Origin: Adiantum capillus-veneris
Taxonomy: Eukaryota > Streptophyta > Polypodiopsida > Polypodiales > Pteridaceae
Reading direction: 5' to 3'
Length of the DNA stretch: 64,000 nucleotides
Assembly (NCBI GenBank): GCA_014529385.2
Contig: CM043966.1
Coordinates: forward strand, 38,378,037-38,442,036
Positions 42,187 to 53,640 of the stretch are shown here, piece after piece. The notes under the pieces are model-generated. The model searched no databases. It saw nothing but the letters and a program-made list of their open reading frames with translations, and was not told the origin of the DNA. Every line of letters begins with the position of its first letter. The first letter of the stretch is position 1. Made by a program: the position numbers and the translations under genes.

Positions 42187-44171
42187 TTAGGTAGGGTCGC
42201 GTTTGGTAGGGTTGGGTTTGAGGGAGAGGAGTGTGCCAAGGTTTGGAGCATTGAGCCAACCTACAATAGGTTTAGGAAGGTGTGCGAGCTCGGGATCGTT
42301 TTTGAGAAGCTTTGTGAGTGGTTTGTTGATGGTGCGGGAGAGGTTTAGGGTGCGGGTAAGGGGAGAGAAGGGAATTTTTACAATGGTTGGTGAAAGCTTG
42401 GTTTTATGCATTTTACGAAGTAGAGATGGTCTAACTTCATAAGAAACTTAGAGGAAACAAGCTTCCAGAACGGAGGGGGGATATCCCTTAGCTCTAAGCC
42501 TTGCATTAAAAAGGTTGCGAATAGTGATAAAGCTCAAAAGAGAGATTTCTTGGATAATGTACCTTTTGATTTCTGAAAGGTTGAAAGCAATTTTTTGGTG
42601 TGTAGGATGCCAAGACTGCCAAGGTATGTAGTTGTACGCGTTGAGGCTTTTTTGGTGACAGTGTGAATCCAGCAAACCGAAGGTGGCAAATGAGGATCCT
42701 TTGTAGAAGTGGATATCCAAGATAAAAGCTTCTTGAGAGGAGATGGAGGAGGTTATTTTGATATGTTCTTGGAGGGGATGTCCATAGCTTAGAAGAAGCT
42801 TTTTTAGGCCGGAAGCAGGACCATCCCAAATGCCAAAGGCATCGTCGATGAATCTTTTGAAATAAAGAAGGGAAGGGGAGGTGAGTAGCTTCATGCCTTC
42901 TTCTAAGGAGCAAAGAAAAAGGCAAGTGTATACTACTGCAAAAGTTGATCCCATTGCTGTGCCTTTGGTTTGATGCCAAACTTCTCCTTTGAAAGAGAGA
43001 TAGTGATGATTGAGGATGAGAGAGACTATGGACATAATGAAGTGCACTTTCGGAGAGGGAAAAACATCATGTATGGAATTTTTGAGAGCTAAGAGTCCTT
43101 CTATAATGGGGATGCTAGGATAGAGGGACTCTACATCAAAGGAGAAGAGGATAATATGGGGAGGAAAGGGGGTGGAGATGAGGTCCAAGTTAAGGGAGCG
43201 GGAATCTTTCAAGTGTTGTTTTTTGGATAGGAGGATAGGGTAGAGTTGCGCGTGGAGCCGTTTGGAAGCATTTTCTAATACATATCCTTTGTAGGAACAA
43301 ATGGGGCGGCCTACAAGGAAGGGTTTATGAATCTTGGGTAGGAGAAAAAAGGGGCAAGATTTAGGTTTAGGTTGAGAAGAGGAGAGGATGAAGTCCTTCT
43401 CATTGCTAGAGAGAAACGGGTAGCCCAAAACCATCAAGGTGAGGAGGGAGGCAACAAAGGCTAGAGGAGGGGAAGAGATCTTGGAGTAGGTAACGGGGTC
43501 CATGAGGTGGCGAAGGGCTTCTTTATCATACCACTGTTTGGAGAGGACAACGGGTCCAACGTTTTTATCTGCGGGTTTGATAACAATGTTTTGGTTATTC
43601 TTTAAGGAAGAAAGGGCATTAACGAGGGAAGGTTTGGTACGGAAAGGAGGAATAAAGGAGAGCAGAGAATTGAGGAGAGTGAACACATGATTGAAGGCAA
43701 AGTTCAGAGAGGAGGAAGGTGAAGGTGGATTCCAAGTGGGATTGGGAATAGAAAGAGAGAGGTTGGAGGGAGGGGAAGAGTTTTTAAAGAAGATTTTAAG
43801 TTAGAGTAGGCTTTAAGTATGGAAATTGAAGGGGGTGGAGGAGAAGGAGGGATATAATTGAGCCCAAGCCCCAAGAGTTTATGCTCGGAGGAAGAGAGAG
43901 GGTGACTAGAGAGGTTGTGTGAAGAGAGGTTAGTAATCTTGTTTTCAAGCCTGAAGGTAGAAAGATTGCTTAGAACCAAAATTTTGAAGAGGTGAGGATT
44001 AATTAGAGGAAGCCAAAATTTATGACGCTTTTTTCCCGAGTGGGAGGGATGAAGGAGGAGAGGGAAAGTACATGGAGGAGGGGTCCAAAGGTGAGGAAAA
44101 AGGGGGGGTTTAGGGAAGAGCAAGTGGACCCAAGAGGTAGGGTGCTCTAGCCCTAGTTCGTCCTCCTCCAT
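42187..44171 (-). pseudogene. PLE unit 1 ORF2: Penelope-type reverse transcriptase
   Basis: Same protein as 23181-25182. ATG 44171 (MEEDELGLEHP). A 19-bp deletion near 43800 shifts the frame after KAYSNL. The RT frame is then open from about 43700 (ATG 43686) to an in-frame TAA at 42448 (Tyr codon in unit 2), and continues in frame to 42187. RT motifs KPADKNVGPVVL, LLPKIHKP, FSFDVESLYPSIPI, GTAMGSTFAV, FIDDAFGIW, LNAYNYIPWQSWHP and the Penelope thumb are intact. The region spanning 24370 in unit 2 is in frame here, so the two copies carry different lesions. No GIY-YIG. Confidence 0.86.
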
Positions 44172-44198
44172 TGCAAGTTTTTTGAGCCTTTGGGTAGG

Positions 44199-45221
44199 CT
44201 AAACTTGGGATGTAGAGGCTTGGTATGGGGTAAGCGGGGGTAGCACTCTAGGGAAGGAGATGGGTGCAAGTTTTTTAGTGAGCTCTAGAAGCCTCTCTTC
44301 CACAATATCGTGGTAGTCATCAAAGCTTTTTTGAAGATTCTTAATGAGCAAAGATTGTGATTGCATGTATGCTTTATTGCAATCTAGTTGAAATTGTATG
44401 TTAAGTGCCTCAAGTTTAGCGCTTAAAAGCGCTTGAGCATGAATGTCTTCTAAGGCAAGACGAGGTGTTTTCATACAAAGACTATGAGGGGCTTTTTGGT
44501 TAGCGTGAAGGATTTGAAGGTGTGTGAGATGGGATTTGGCTTTGTTAAGCTTGAGATTAAGAGTTTTAAATTCTTCCAAAGAAAGGGATACAATTTTGTT
44601 AAACTCCAAAGGTTTCTCTATGGTGGGTAGGATGGGGAGGGATGGTGGGTAGGGAGAAAGACTCGAAGAGGTAGTGGAGAGAGACCCGAAGGAAGAGGGG
44701 AAGGTAAGGGGAGGATTATTGAGGATGCCACTTTGAGAAAAATTGGCAAAAATACCACCTTGGTTAGGATAGGAGAGACTCGTAAAGCCATGCTTGGAGG
44801 AGCTAGCCAAACTGGAATGAATAAAAAAGGAGGGGTTGTTTTTGCCGTGGTTGTTGGTAGAAGGGATAGAGAGTTGATCGAGATCCTCGATTTGTAGGTT
44901 TGCGGTGAGCCCCAAAATTTCCTCCGGGCTAAACAAAGTCTTTTTAGAAGAGGTAATGGAAGGTGTAGAGGTTAACTTTGGAGTGGTTGTGCTTGAAGAG
45001 GGAGGGTTGATGAGGCTAGCCGTCGAGACGAAGCCGGGAAAGGCCGCCACGTCCACGGGTGGGGGTTGGGAAGCCGCAAAGGGAGAGGGTGTAACATGGT
45101 TTTCCACCCTGGTAGTGAAGGCTGGATCGGTGGACGGAATACCGGGGGTATCGTCCATAGCCATCGCTATGGGAATGAAAGCTATGGAAGAGGTGGAGGG
45201 GTAGGGAGGGGGAGCAGCCAT
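44199..45221 (-). CDS. PLE unit 1 ORF1, open but internally deleted
   Basis: 340 codons from ATG 45221 (MAAPPPYPSTSS), uninterrupted. S/P/T-rich first 120 residues, then FSPEEILGLTANLQIEDLDQ, FIHSSLASSSKHGF, and from about residue 190 a helical, heptad-rich region (FNKIVSLSLEEFKTLNLKLN to EERLLELTKKLAP). The last 15 residues are out of frame with unit 2, because about 540 bp of the basic proline-rich tail are deleted after SFPRVLP, at a CTACC/CCCC junction. The ORF is open but probably encodes a shortened protein. It overlaps no other gene and lies 28 nt upstream of ORF2. Confidence 0.75.
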   Translation of the reverse strand: MAAPPPYPSTSSIAFIPIAMAMDDTPGIPSTDPAFTTRVENHVTPSPFAASQPPPVDVAAFPGFVSTASLINPPSSSTTTPKLTSTPSITSSKKTLFSPEEILGLTANLQIEDLDQLSIPSTNNHGKNNPSFFIHSSLASSSKHGFTSLSYPNQGGIFANFSQSGILNNPPLTFPSSFGSLSTTSSSLSPYPPSLPILPTIEKPLEFNKIVSLSLEEFKTLNLKLNKAKSHLTHLQILHANQKAPHSLCMKTPRLALEDIHAQALLSAKLEALNIQFQLDCNKAYMQSQSLLIKNLQKSFDDYHDIVEERLLELTKKLAPISFPRVLPPLTPYQASTSQV

Positions 45222-46424
45222 CTCGGGTGAATGTCCTTAAGGATATTATAGTCGAAAAAATGGGGGGAGAGAGAGGGCACCGCCAAAGCCACCGCCATCC
45301 GTTGAAAGCCCTTGATTGGTTGTAGCCTTTGACTGATTGCAGCCACCACTTAAGTGAGCACAGCTTTTAACGCTGTATCTGTTTACTTGTAGCCGCCGTC
45401 AATGAGCAGAGTGCCGCGTGTCAGGTCGCTTACTTCTAGCCGCCATCAACGAGCAGGGCGCCATGTGCCGGGCCGTTTCCTGGTAGCAGCTGCCCACCGG
45501 GCGCGTAGGGTGCCGCGTGCAGGACTCAGCGTGTAGGGCTGCGTTGCCGGACTGCCGCAGCGATGGTCGCTCTATCGTCACAAACAAAGCCAGCACGTTG
45601 CTGAGCGCAGGGTTGTTTATGCGGGATGCCACAAAAAAACGTCTGCTGTACTGGTGCCTCTGTAATGTTGTAGCCGTTGCAATGCTGTAGAGACGCCACC
45701 GTTGGATGGTTGTTGTATTGCCGTAGCTGCTGTATTGTCGTAGGACTGCTGCCACCAACTGTGCTGAAGATGCCGCACCGGCTGTTGGTACCCGCATGCT
45801 CGTAGTACCCGTTTGACACCTGGTTGCAACGCGGACTCTGTCACCTAGTTGCAGCCTGGTTGTCACCTAGCATGACACAGCCGTGCCGCCTGGTTGTCAC
45901 CTAGAATGACATCACCGTGCCGCCGATGTGGTTGTCGCTTGGTTGTCCCCTAGTATGTCATAGCGATGCCGCCTGGTTGTTGCCTAGTATGACATAGCCG
46001 TGCAGCCCACGTGGCCACCCGATTTGCAGCCGTGGGAAAAGCATGGCCTTGTAGGTGTGCGGGAGGATTTACCCCATCGGCGCTGTGTATAGTGGGTCTG
46101 TTGTGCAGCCGTCGCCTAGCCGTCGGGAGGTTGTAGCGAGTATGCCGGTGTGCCGGTGAACTGCGGGCAAGTATGAAGGTGTGGGCCCGTTTGCAAGCGG
46201 CAGTGAGGTGTGCACATGACTGGATGATAGTAGGTGTGTGTATGTGAGGTAGCGTGGCGGTGGTGCTCAAGGCTACTGCCGTGTTCTAAGCGTGGTGAGA
46301 GCAAAGGGTAGAGGTTGCACAGGGGCGCGAAGAAGCCAAAGCTACGAGCTGTGAGCGCGAGGGAGCGGAGGAGTGTACAACACGAAATGAAGGAAGTGCG
46401 GACTGCCTCTTGCCGCCAGGGAAT
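45222..46424 (-). repeat. PLE unit 1 5' region (GC-rich, minisatellites)
   Basis: The outer 5' end of the array. It holds about five copies of the CTGGTTGTC.CCTAG.ATG repeat (45855-46000) but only one copy of the 40-bp GGTGTGCCGGTGAACTGC unit. Homology to the internal junctions ends at 46424. Confidence 0.75.
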
Positions 46425-46458
46425 GCGGTGGAGGAGAAGGAGGGAAAGCCTTCTGTGA

Positions 46459-46463
46459 AGTTA
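46459..46463. repeat. 5-bp target-site duplication, left (AGTTA)
   Basis: Matches AGTTA at 52033-52037, flanking the 5.6-kb copia. Confidence 0.92.
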
Positions 46464-47206
46464 TGTTAGGAAATAAGACGTAGCTAAATAGATTTCTGAG
46501 TAGATTACTTAACGGAGAGAGATAGATTTAACACACAAGAGATTATAGAGTAGAGAGAGAGAGAGAGAGTATACACGATATACGCGGTTCACCCAATGTG
46601 GGCTACGTCCACGGGAAAGCAGCCACTCAATGGCTTTAGCACTTCAAAAGAAGAAGTAGTTTACAAAGGGATTAAGCCCTTAATAGAGCTCCCGCCTTGC
46701 TTCACTCTCACCACCTCACACTCACCTTGTTGCATCAACTTCACACTATGAAATGTGTGTAGAAATGGCCTCGTTTTATAGGCCAAAAGGGCTGCCCTCT
46801 CTTATGAGAGGCAGCCATGTGTAGCCGCCCTTGTGCGAATAAGTCCAAATCGGACCCTCCAATCCGCCCATGTGTGGCCGCCCTTGAGAAGACAGTCCGC
46901 TTTTGAATCCGGCCACCAGCCACCGGCCATTGACTTCAGACCACCGGCCAGCCAACCGGTTGTTTTCCGACCACTTTCCGGTCACCGTCCGGCCATAATA
47001 TTCAGGGAAAAAGGAATATTCTGGCGAGAAAAAAAAAGTCTCGGGGACCTCCACCCCCGAGGCCCCTAAAGTTGCCCCTGATTCTTGTCCGTGAACGGTG
47101 AGTGATTTTCCTTCACGCACGATGGCTTCTCCTCATAATGGGGGCCTTACAAATGTGCGCTTTTACCACAGAAGATTACAAGGTAAATCAGGCTCCATAC
47201 TTAACA
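46464..47206 (-). repeat. 3' LTR of the 5.6-kb copia
   Basis: 743 bp; on the minus strand TGTTAAGTATGG..TTCCTAACA. TATA (TATAAAA) at 46774-46780, minus. Confidence 0.94.
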
Positions 47207-47222
47207 ATCTCCCACTTGGAGA
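47207..47222 (-). promoter_or_regulatory. Polypurine tract of the copia
   Basis: The minus strand reads CCAAGTGGGAGAT just before the 3' LTR. Confidence 0.85.
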
Positions 47223-47266
47223 CTGATCTCAAAACCAAACTTGTGAATGCTTTCCATCCTGGCTTC

Positions 47267-50020
47267 TTATCTTTGAATGCCGATTGAAGATGAGCAAAAG
47301 CTCAACTTCTCCTTGTTGACCACCTTTGTAAACATGTCTGCATGATTTTCACTTGTATGCACCTTTCCTAGATTTAGCTGTCCCTCTTCCAAAAGAGTGC
47401 GTATGAAGTGATATCTCACCTCAATGTGCTTTGTCCTTGAATGAAAGGCTGAGTTCTTCGCAAGATGGATAGGGCTTTGGCTATCACTGTACAAGACACA
47501 ATTGTCTTGTTTGAATCCAAGCTCTTCTAAGAATCTGTGAAGCCACAGAATTTCTTTGCTTGCCTCCGTCATTGCTACATACTCTGCTTCCGTGGTAGAA
47601 AGTGAAACCACTTTCTGCAGCTTTGAAGCCCAGCTTACTGCTGTGCCTCCAACCGTGAACACATAGCCAGTAGTGCTCCTTCGAGTATCTTTATCACCTG
47701 CCATATCTGCATCAACATACCCTTCTAGAAAAATATCAATTTCTCCAAAATACAAAGCATTTGTTGTTGTCCCTTCTAGATACCTAAGTATCCACTTCAC
47801 AGCTTGCCAATGCTCTTTACCTGGGTTGTCCATGAACCTACTCACAACTCCCACTGCATGTGCAATGTCTGGCCTTATCCAGACCATAGCATACATTAGA
47901 GAACCTACCGCTGCAGCATATGGAACTTTAGACATATAGGCTATCTCCACTTGTGTCTTTGGACACATATCCTTCGTTAGTTTAAAATGACCAGCCAAAG
48001 GTGTAGAAACTGGTTTTGCATTTTGCATTGCAAACCTTTCTAGTACCTTCTTGATGTAATCTTCTTGAGATAGCTTTATTGTCTTCTTCGTCCTGTCCCT
48101 TGATATTTTCATACCAAGTATCCTCTTTGTAGCACCTAAATCTTTCATTGAAAAAGATTTAGACAGCTCCTCTTTTAGGTCTTTGATGTCCTGCATGTTA
48201 GCACTTGCAATCAGCATGTCATCAACATACAACATTATGATGATGAACTTCCCATCTCCCAAATTCTTCGTGTAGACGCAGTGATCTGAGTTGCATCTTG
48301 TGAATCCATGATCCAACATCCATCGATCAAACTTCAAGTACCATTGTCTTGATGCTTGCTTTAAACCATACAAGCTCTTCTTTAATCTGCAAACCATTTT
48401 CTCCTTATCTTTTACTTCATACCCCTTTGGTTGAAGCATGTAGATTTCCTCCTCTAAGTCACCACAAGGGAATGCCGTATTTACATCCATTTGCTCGAGA
48501 TTTAAATCATGAGTATCCACAAGGCTTAAGACAAGCCTAATTGAGTTCATTTTTACAACAGGAGAAAATATTTCATTGAAGTCAATACCTTTCTTTTGAG
48601 AAAACCCTTTTACCACAAGCCTAAACTTGTACCTTTTCTTTCCACCTTCTTCTTCCTTCAGCTTGTACACCCATTTATTTTGAAGTGCCCGCTTACCTTT
48701 AGGCAACTCAACCAACTCCCATGTTTGGTTGCGATGTAGTGAGTCCATCTCCACTTGCATGCTCTTCGTCCATTCTTCTTTGGATTCATGTTGCATAGCT
48801 TCTTCGTATGATTCCGGCTCTCCAGAATCTGAGATCAAGAGATGGTTGAAGGAAGGAACAAACCTTTCTGGAGGTCTACTTGCTCTTATAGATCTTCGGG
48901 GAATAGGTTGAGGCTCCTCATTTGGTTGACGTTGTTGCACATTGTCACCGTTTGCAGTCCTTGAGTCTTCACCGTCCTCAAGCTCCATGTACTCATCACC
49001 TGTTTCTTTTGTTTGTTTTCTTTCTAAGTAATCTTTGTACATATTTTGTTCGTTAAAAATTACATCCCTACTCCTTAAGATTTTACCATCTTCAGGATTC
49101 CATAGGCGATAACCAAAGTCACCTTCTCCATAGCCAATGAAGAAACACTTTTTGGACTTTGCATCTAGTGTTGATCTTAGGCTTCTATCTATGTGCATGA
49201 AAGCCTCACACCCAAACACTTTGAGAAATGAATAATTCACCTGTTTACCTATCCATGCCTCTTCTGGAACTCCTCCATCCAATGCCGTTGAGGGTGACCG
49301 GTTGATTAAGTACACAGACGTACTTACAGCTTCCGCCCAAAGCTCAAGCGGTAGGCCTGCATGTAGCCGCATGCTTCGTGCTCGCTCCATGATTGTCCTG
49401 TTCATCCTTTCTGAAATCCCATTTTGTTGAGCTGTCCTTGGGGTTGTCCTTTGCCTCCGAATGCCATTGCTAGCACAAAAGCTTTCAAAAGCTTGGCTGC
49501 AATATTCACCTCCATTGTCGGATATGAGGCATTTAACCTTGGTACCTGTTTCATTCTCCACAAAGGCTTTCCACCTTTGAAATATGGAAAATACATCGGA
49601 TTTATTCTTCATGACATAAACCCATGTTTTTCTAGTCGCATCTTCTATGAATGTTACATAGTACAATGAGCCACCAAGTGATGGTGTACTTGCAGGACCC
49701 CAAACATCAAAATGAACCAACTCAAGTTTTTTATTTTTTCTTTCATTTCTTGATTTTTGAAATTTTACCCTCTTTTTTTTACCATAAACAAAATCTTCAC
49801 AGAACTCTAAGTCCACTTCTTTCAAACCTGGTAGAAGCTTCTTTGTTTGAAGGATTTGCATTCCTTTGGCACTCATATGCCCAAGTCGATAGCGCCACAC
49901 CGCACTGTCAACTTTTGTAGTTGCTACACAAGCTAAAGGTTGCGTGTTAACAGTACACAAGTAAAGTGTACCGACCTTTTTCCTTTGGCAACCACCAAAG
50001 ATCCCTTTGAGATCTTCCAC
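47267..50020 (-). pseudogene. Copia pol: integrase, reverse transcriptase, RNase H
   Basis: 917 open codons. Pre-integrase/zinc region: WRYRLGHMSAKGMQIL and FCEDFVYGKKKRVKF, where the copia zinc finger usually has C-x2-C (here C-EDF-V). Integrase core: HFDVWGPA, ISDNGGEYCS, TPRTAQQNGISERMNRTIME (D, D, E present). RT: NKWVYKLKEEEGG, MDVNTAFPCGDLEEEIYM, LKQASRQWY, the catalytic YVDDML (about 48213-48230). RNase H: YVDADMAGDKDTRRSTTGYV, SLSTTEAEYVAM, SDSQSPIHLAKN, RTKHIEVRYHFIR. The start ATG is artificial: pol was fused to gag, and a frameshift at a run of A near 49980 plus a TGA at 50122 (Trp codon ancestor) now separate them. Catalytic residues all look intact. Confidence 0.94.
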
Positions 50021-50121
50021 CGTTTGTTTCTGAATGCAATGTTGTGACCTTCATTGTCCAATTGTCCTGTAGAGATCAAATTTTTGCGAAGAGAAGGAAC
50101 ATGCCTAACATCTTTAAGCTT

Positions 50122-51147
50122 TCATTCATTTCCGTTAGCAGTTTTGACAGAAACTGTACCTTTGCCGACAATCTCACAAGCTTCATCATCTCCCAAGTAT
50201 ACATACCCAAAATTACCTTTGGTGTAATCTTGGAAATGTTCCTTGTGTGGTGTCGCATGGAATGAAGCCCCGGAATCTACTATCCAGGAATTAGACACAG
50301 TGTCTAATGAGAGAATTAGAGCATCTTGCTCTACTTTACCTGCCACATTGGCCTCCGATGTTGGCTTGTTGTCTTGAGACTCAGTCTCCTTCTTCTTCTT
50401 GGACCAACAATGCTTCTTGACGTGGCCCTTCTTGCCGCAAATCGAACATTCAAGAACTGACTTTGTGCGTGACTTGCTCCGTCTTGAGCGATCACGACCC
50501 TTTTGGCTTTTGAACCTCTCCTTAGGCCTTCCTCTTGTTTCCACTGACAATGCAGCACTTGATGATTCTCCTGTGCTTCTCCTTCGTATTTCCTCGCTTA
50601 GGAGAACACCCACAACATCATCAAACTTAAGAGTATTTGTACCAGAGATAGAATTACTTACAGCCATCACAAGGCTGTCCCAACTATCCAGTAGAGATGA
50701 TAGTATAAGGAGAGCTCGCACTTTGTCATCGAAATTGATTTTCACCGATCGAAGTTGACTTATGTTTGTGTTAAAGGCATTTAGGTGTTCTGCAACTGAA
50801 CCATTCTTTGCCATCTTTAGATTGAACAAGTGCTTCATAAGAAATACCTTATTGGATGCTGATAGTTTCTCGTAGAAGTCGTCAAGTGACTTCATCAAGT
50901 CCTCCGTGGTCTTCGTCTCCGAAACATTGAAGGCCACCGTTGACGCCAAGCTTAACCGGATTGTTCCCAGTGCCTTTCGATCAAGGACAATCCATGCTTC
51001 ATCTGCCATTGTTGCGGGCTTCTTCGCAAGACCGCCTAGTGGCAAATAGAGGTCCTTCTGGTAGAGATAGTCTTCAATCTGCATCTTACAATGTTGGTAG
51101 TTTTTGCCGTTGAACTTCTCAATTTATAGCTTTCCTTCCTCCGCCAT
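50122..51147 (-). pseudogene. Copia gag and protease
   Basis: The ancestral start is ATG at 51147-51145 (MAEEGKL), followed by an in-frame TAA at codon 8 (CAA likely before). The open frame then runs from IEKFNGKNYQHCKMQ to TGA at 50122. Gag motifs: MADEAWIVLDRKALGTIRLS, LMKHLFNLKMAKNGSVAEHL, LLSSLLDSWDSLVMAV. CCHC knuckle CSICGKKGHVKKHC (50400-50460). The aspartic protease begins WIVDSGASFHATP (D-S-G-A, intact) and continues to the frame end. Translation could restart at the internal ATG 51084, giving a 320-residue product. The protein would form virus-like particles and process the polyprotein. Confidence 0.92.
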
Positions 51148-51181
51148 AACTCCCACTCAATTCAAGGAATCCTTTCCTTGA

Positions 51182-51240
51182 GATAATTTAGCTACGAGCA
51201 AACCTTCCTCTGATAATTTAGCTACGAGCAAACCTTGCTC
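51182..51240. repeat. 33-bp direct duplication next to the PBS
   Basis: GATAATTTAGCTACGAGCAA plus ACCTTCCTCT is followed by a second copy ending ACCTTGCTC. The second copy runs straight into the PBS. Confidence 0.85.
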
Positions 51241-51248
51241 TGATACCA
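51237..51248 (-). promoter_or_regulatory. Initiator-Met tRNA primer-binding site
   Basis: The minus strand reads TGGTATCAGAGC, two bases after the LTR end. Confidence 0.94.
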
Positions 51249-51250
51249 GT

Positions 51251-52032
51251 TGTTAGGAAATAAGACATAGCTAAATAGATTTTTGAGTAGATTACTTAAC
51301 GGAGAGAGATAGATTTCACACACAAGAGATTATAGAGTAGAGAGAGTGAGAGAGTACACACGATATACGTAGTTCACCCAATGTGGGCTACGTCCACGGG
51401 AAAGCAGCCACTCAATGGCTTTAGTACTTCAAAACAAGAAGTAGTTTACAAAGGGATTAAACCCTTAATAGAGCTCCCGCCTTGCTTCACTCTCACCACC
51501 TCACACTCACCTTGTTGCATCAACTTCACACTATGAAATGTGTGTAGAAATGGCCTCCTTTTATAGGCCAAAAGGGCTGCCCTCTCTTATGAGAGGCAGC
51601 CATGTGTAGCCCCCCTTGTGCGAATAAGTCCAAATCGGACCCTCCAATCCACCCATGTGTGGCCGCCCTTGAGAAGACAAGTCCGCTTTTGAATTCGGCC
51701 ACCGGCCACTGGCCATTGACATCCGACCACCGGCCACCGGCCATTGACTACCGGCCACCGGCCAACCGACCAGTTGTTTTCCGACCACTTTCCGGCCGCC
51801 GTCCGGCCATAATATTCCAACGAAAAGGAATATTCCGGCAAGAAAAAAAAAGTATCGGGGACCTCTGCCCCCGGAGCCCCTAAAGTTGCCGTTGATTCTT
51901 GTCCGTGAAAATTTTGGTTTCCGGTGAGTGATTCTCCTTCACGCACGATGGCTTCTCCTCATAATGGGGGCCTTACAAATGTGCGCTTTTACCACAGAAG
52001 ATTACAAGGTAAATCAGGCTCCATACTTAACA
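51251..52032 (-). repeat. 5' LTR of the 5.6-kb copia
   Basis: 782 bp. TATAAAA at 51559-51565 (minus) is the likely core promoter. It is 39 bp longer than the 3' LTR because of extra CCGGCCAC-type repeat units (about 51700-51770) and AAAATTTTGGTTTCC near 51908-51922. Confidence 0.94.
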
Positions 52033-52037
52033 AGTTA
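52033..52037. repeat. 5-bp target-site duplication, right (AGTTA)
   Basis: Pairs with 46459-46463. Confidence 0.92.
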
Positions 52038-53640
52038 GAATGTGATTTCAACTCCGGGCCAATTTCCAGTTTATTATCTATAGACCCCACTAGCTTGAAC
52101 TGAAATGGTCATATGGGTCATTGAGAATGTTATATACGTGCTTGTTATGTTCCTCATCAAGTTTGGTACATATATCTAGCCGCTATAGTCATTTTTCATC
52201 ACGTTCTTTCTCAATAGGTTCTACTAACCTAGGGTTTTTCTAAGCTACCCCAACCCCAAAAGCAACTTCAAACAAGCTCGTTAGTAGGTTAGGAACTTAC
52301 CCCTCATGTCTCGTGCGAGACTGTGCAGTGTGAAAACCAGTAGAAGCAGTAGAAGATACACACAAAAAAGGCTCTGGGGGAGAAGACAATGTAGAAATGA
52401 GACTATTTTTGGCCTACCTTGGCTATACATACTTGGGCTTCTCGACTCATGAAAAAGACTCTAAGGGCTCTCTCCAAGAAAAGAAAGTAAAAATGAGACT
52501 GATTTTGGCCTACCTTGGCTATACATACCTGGGGTTCCTGACTCAATTCCTCCCAAACTCCCCGGTTAGTCATAATAGATTGTGAAATACACTTTTTATT
52601 CAAAAATTTCCTTGTTTGGACACCAATTGCCCTGTTTTCAAGCATTTCATCAAATCAGGCTCCACGGCCCTAATTTAGGCTTTTTTTCACTGTCGTTAGA
52701 ATTGAACAAGATTTGACATGCTTGTCTTTCTTCCCTTCCTAATCACTAGGGTATCTTCCATTTCTCCATCTAAGCCTATTTACTATTTATTTTTTATTTT
52801 GACCTTTTTATTAAAAAAATTAAATGAAAAATATGAGGCTAATCTAAAAAAGAAAAAACAATTACCTAACACATGCAAATACTCGACTTGGCTATATTTT
52901 TGCTGATTTCTCCATTTTGATCACTAATTTGGTCAAAAAAACATGCAAAAAGAGCGCAATAGTTTTGGCCTTTTTAATGATATTTACACTATTTACACAC
53001 ACCTAGGGGTTATCATATTACACTATCCTCATTCTCTTTACTGATAGCCCAAGGGTTGTCTATGTCAAAACATCCTGTTGGTCTTGATCGGATAGCCCAA
53101 GGGTTGTCGATGTCAAAACATCCTGTTGGTGAGCTCTCTTGAAGAGTAGTTTCTAGAGCAATTGTGCTTGCTCCTTGATAGTCCTTAACGAACAACCACC
53201 TAGTGTTGTTTGATATGTCTCTTGAGAGATTGGTTGTTGCTTGATCGGATATTGGAGATTTGATACCCACTTGTAGAGCACTTTTTTTGTCAAGCCCCTC
53301 AAAATCCAGGTCTTTGTCACCCTTTGATCTATGGAAATTGGTTTTGGGTACCCTAGAAATTTGGAATTAGGAAATTTGAAATTTTTTGGCTTTAAAACCA
53401 AAACCAATATCATCATGTTTCTCTGTGTGTCATATTGCTCGCAAAATTTTATCCTAGCTTTACTTGACTCAATTTGGAATTGTGTATCAAAAGTAGAGAA
53501 ATTTTGACTTGAAACAGTGCTCAAAATAGTCTCAAGACCCTTGGACACATGAAATTTTTCTTGTACCTTGGTCTCCACAAGGTATTTTTAGCTCAAACTT
53601 AAGATTTGAGATGTACTCAAGTATATCTATAGGCTCATCA
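52038..53640. other. Noncoding flank with two direct duplications
   Basis: No gene recognised. A block GAGACT..TTTTGGCCTACCTTGG with CTATACATAC occurs at about 52397 and 52495. A 48-bp tandem duplication (GATAGCCCAAGGGTTGTC.ATGTCAAAACATCCTGTTGG) lies at 53043-53131. Confidence 0.55.

Larger units (their letters stand above)
20833..46424 (-). mobile_element. Penelope-like element array: three head-to-tail units
   Basis: On the minus strand, unit 1 is 46424-41422, unit 2 is 41421-22430 (interrupted by the 13.4-kb gypsy), and unit 3 is 22429 to about 20833, truncated within ORF1. The junctions 41421/41422 and 22429/22430 are equivalent: the outer 5' end at 46424 stops matching exactly there. 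Without the gypsy and its TSD, unit 2 is about 5.58 kb; unit 1 is 5.0 kb because of a deletion of about 540 bp in ORF1. Head-to-tail tandem units, a Penelope-type RT and hammerhead motifs all match what is known of Penelope-like elements. No GIY-YIG endonuclease was seen on either side of the RT. Confidence 0.87.
46464..52032 (-). mobile_element. Complete 5.6-kb Ty1/copia retrotransposon
   Basis: LTRs 51251-52032 (5') and 46464-47206 (3'), TSD AGTTA, initiator-Met PBS, PPT, gag and a nearly full pol with integrase before RT, the copia order. LTRs are almost identical outside a short CCGGCCAC repeat block and one 15-bp indel, so the insertion is young. It sits about 40 bp outside the 5' end of the PLE array. 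Lesions: an early gag stop, a TGA and a frameshift between gag and pol. Confidence 0.95.
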
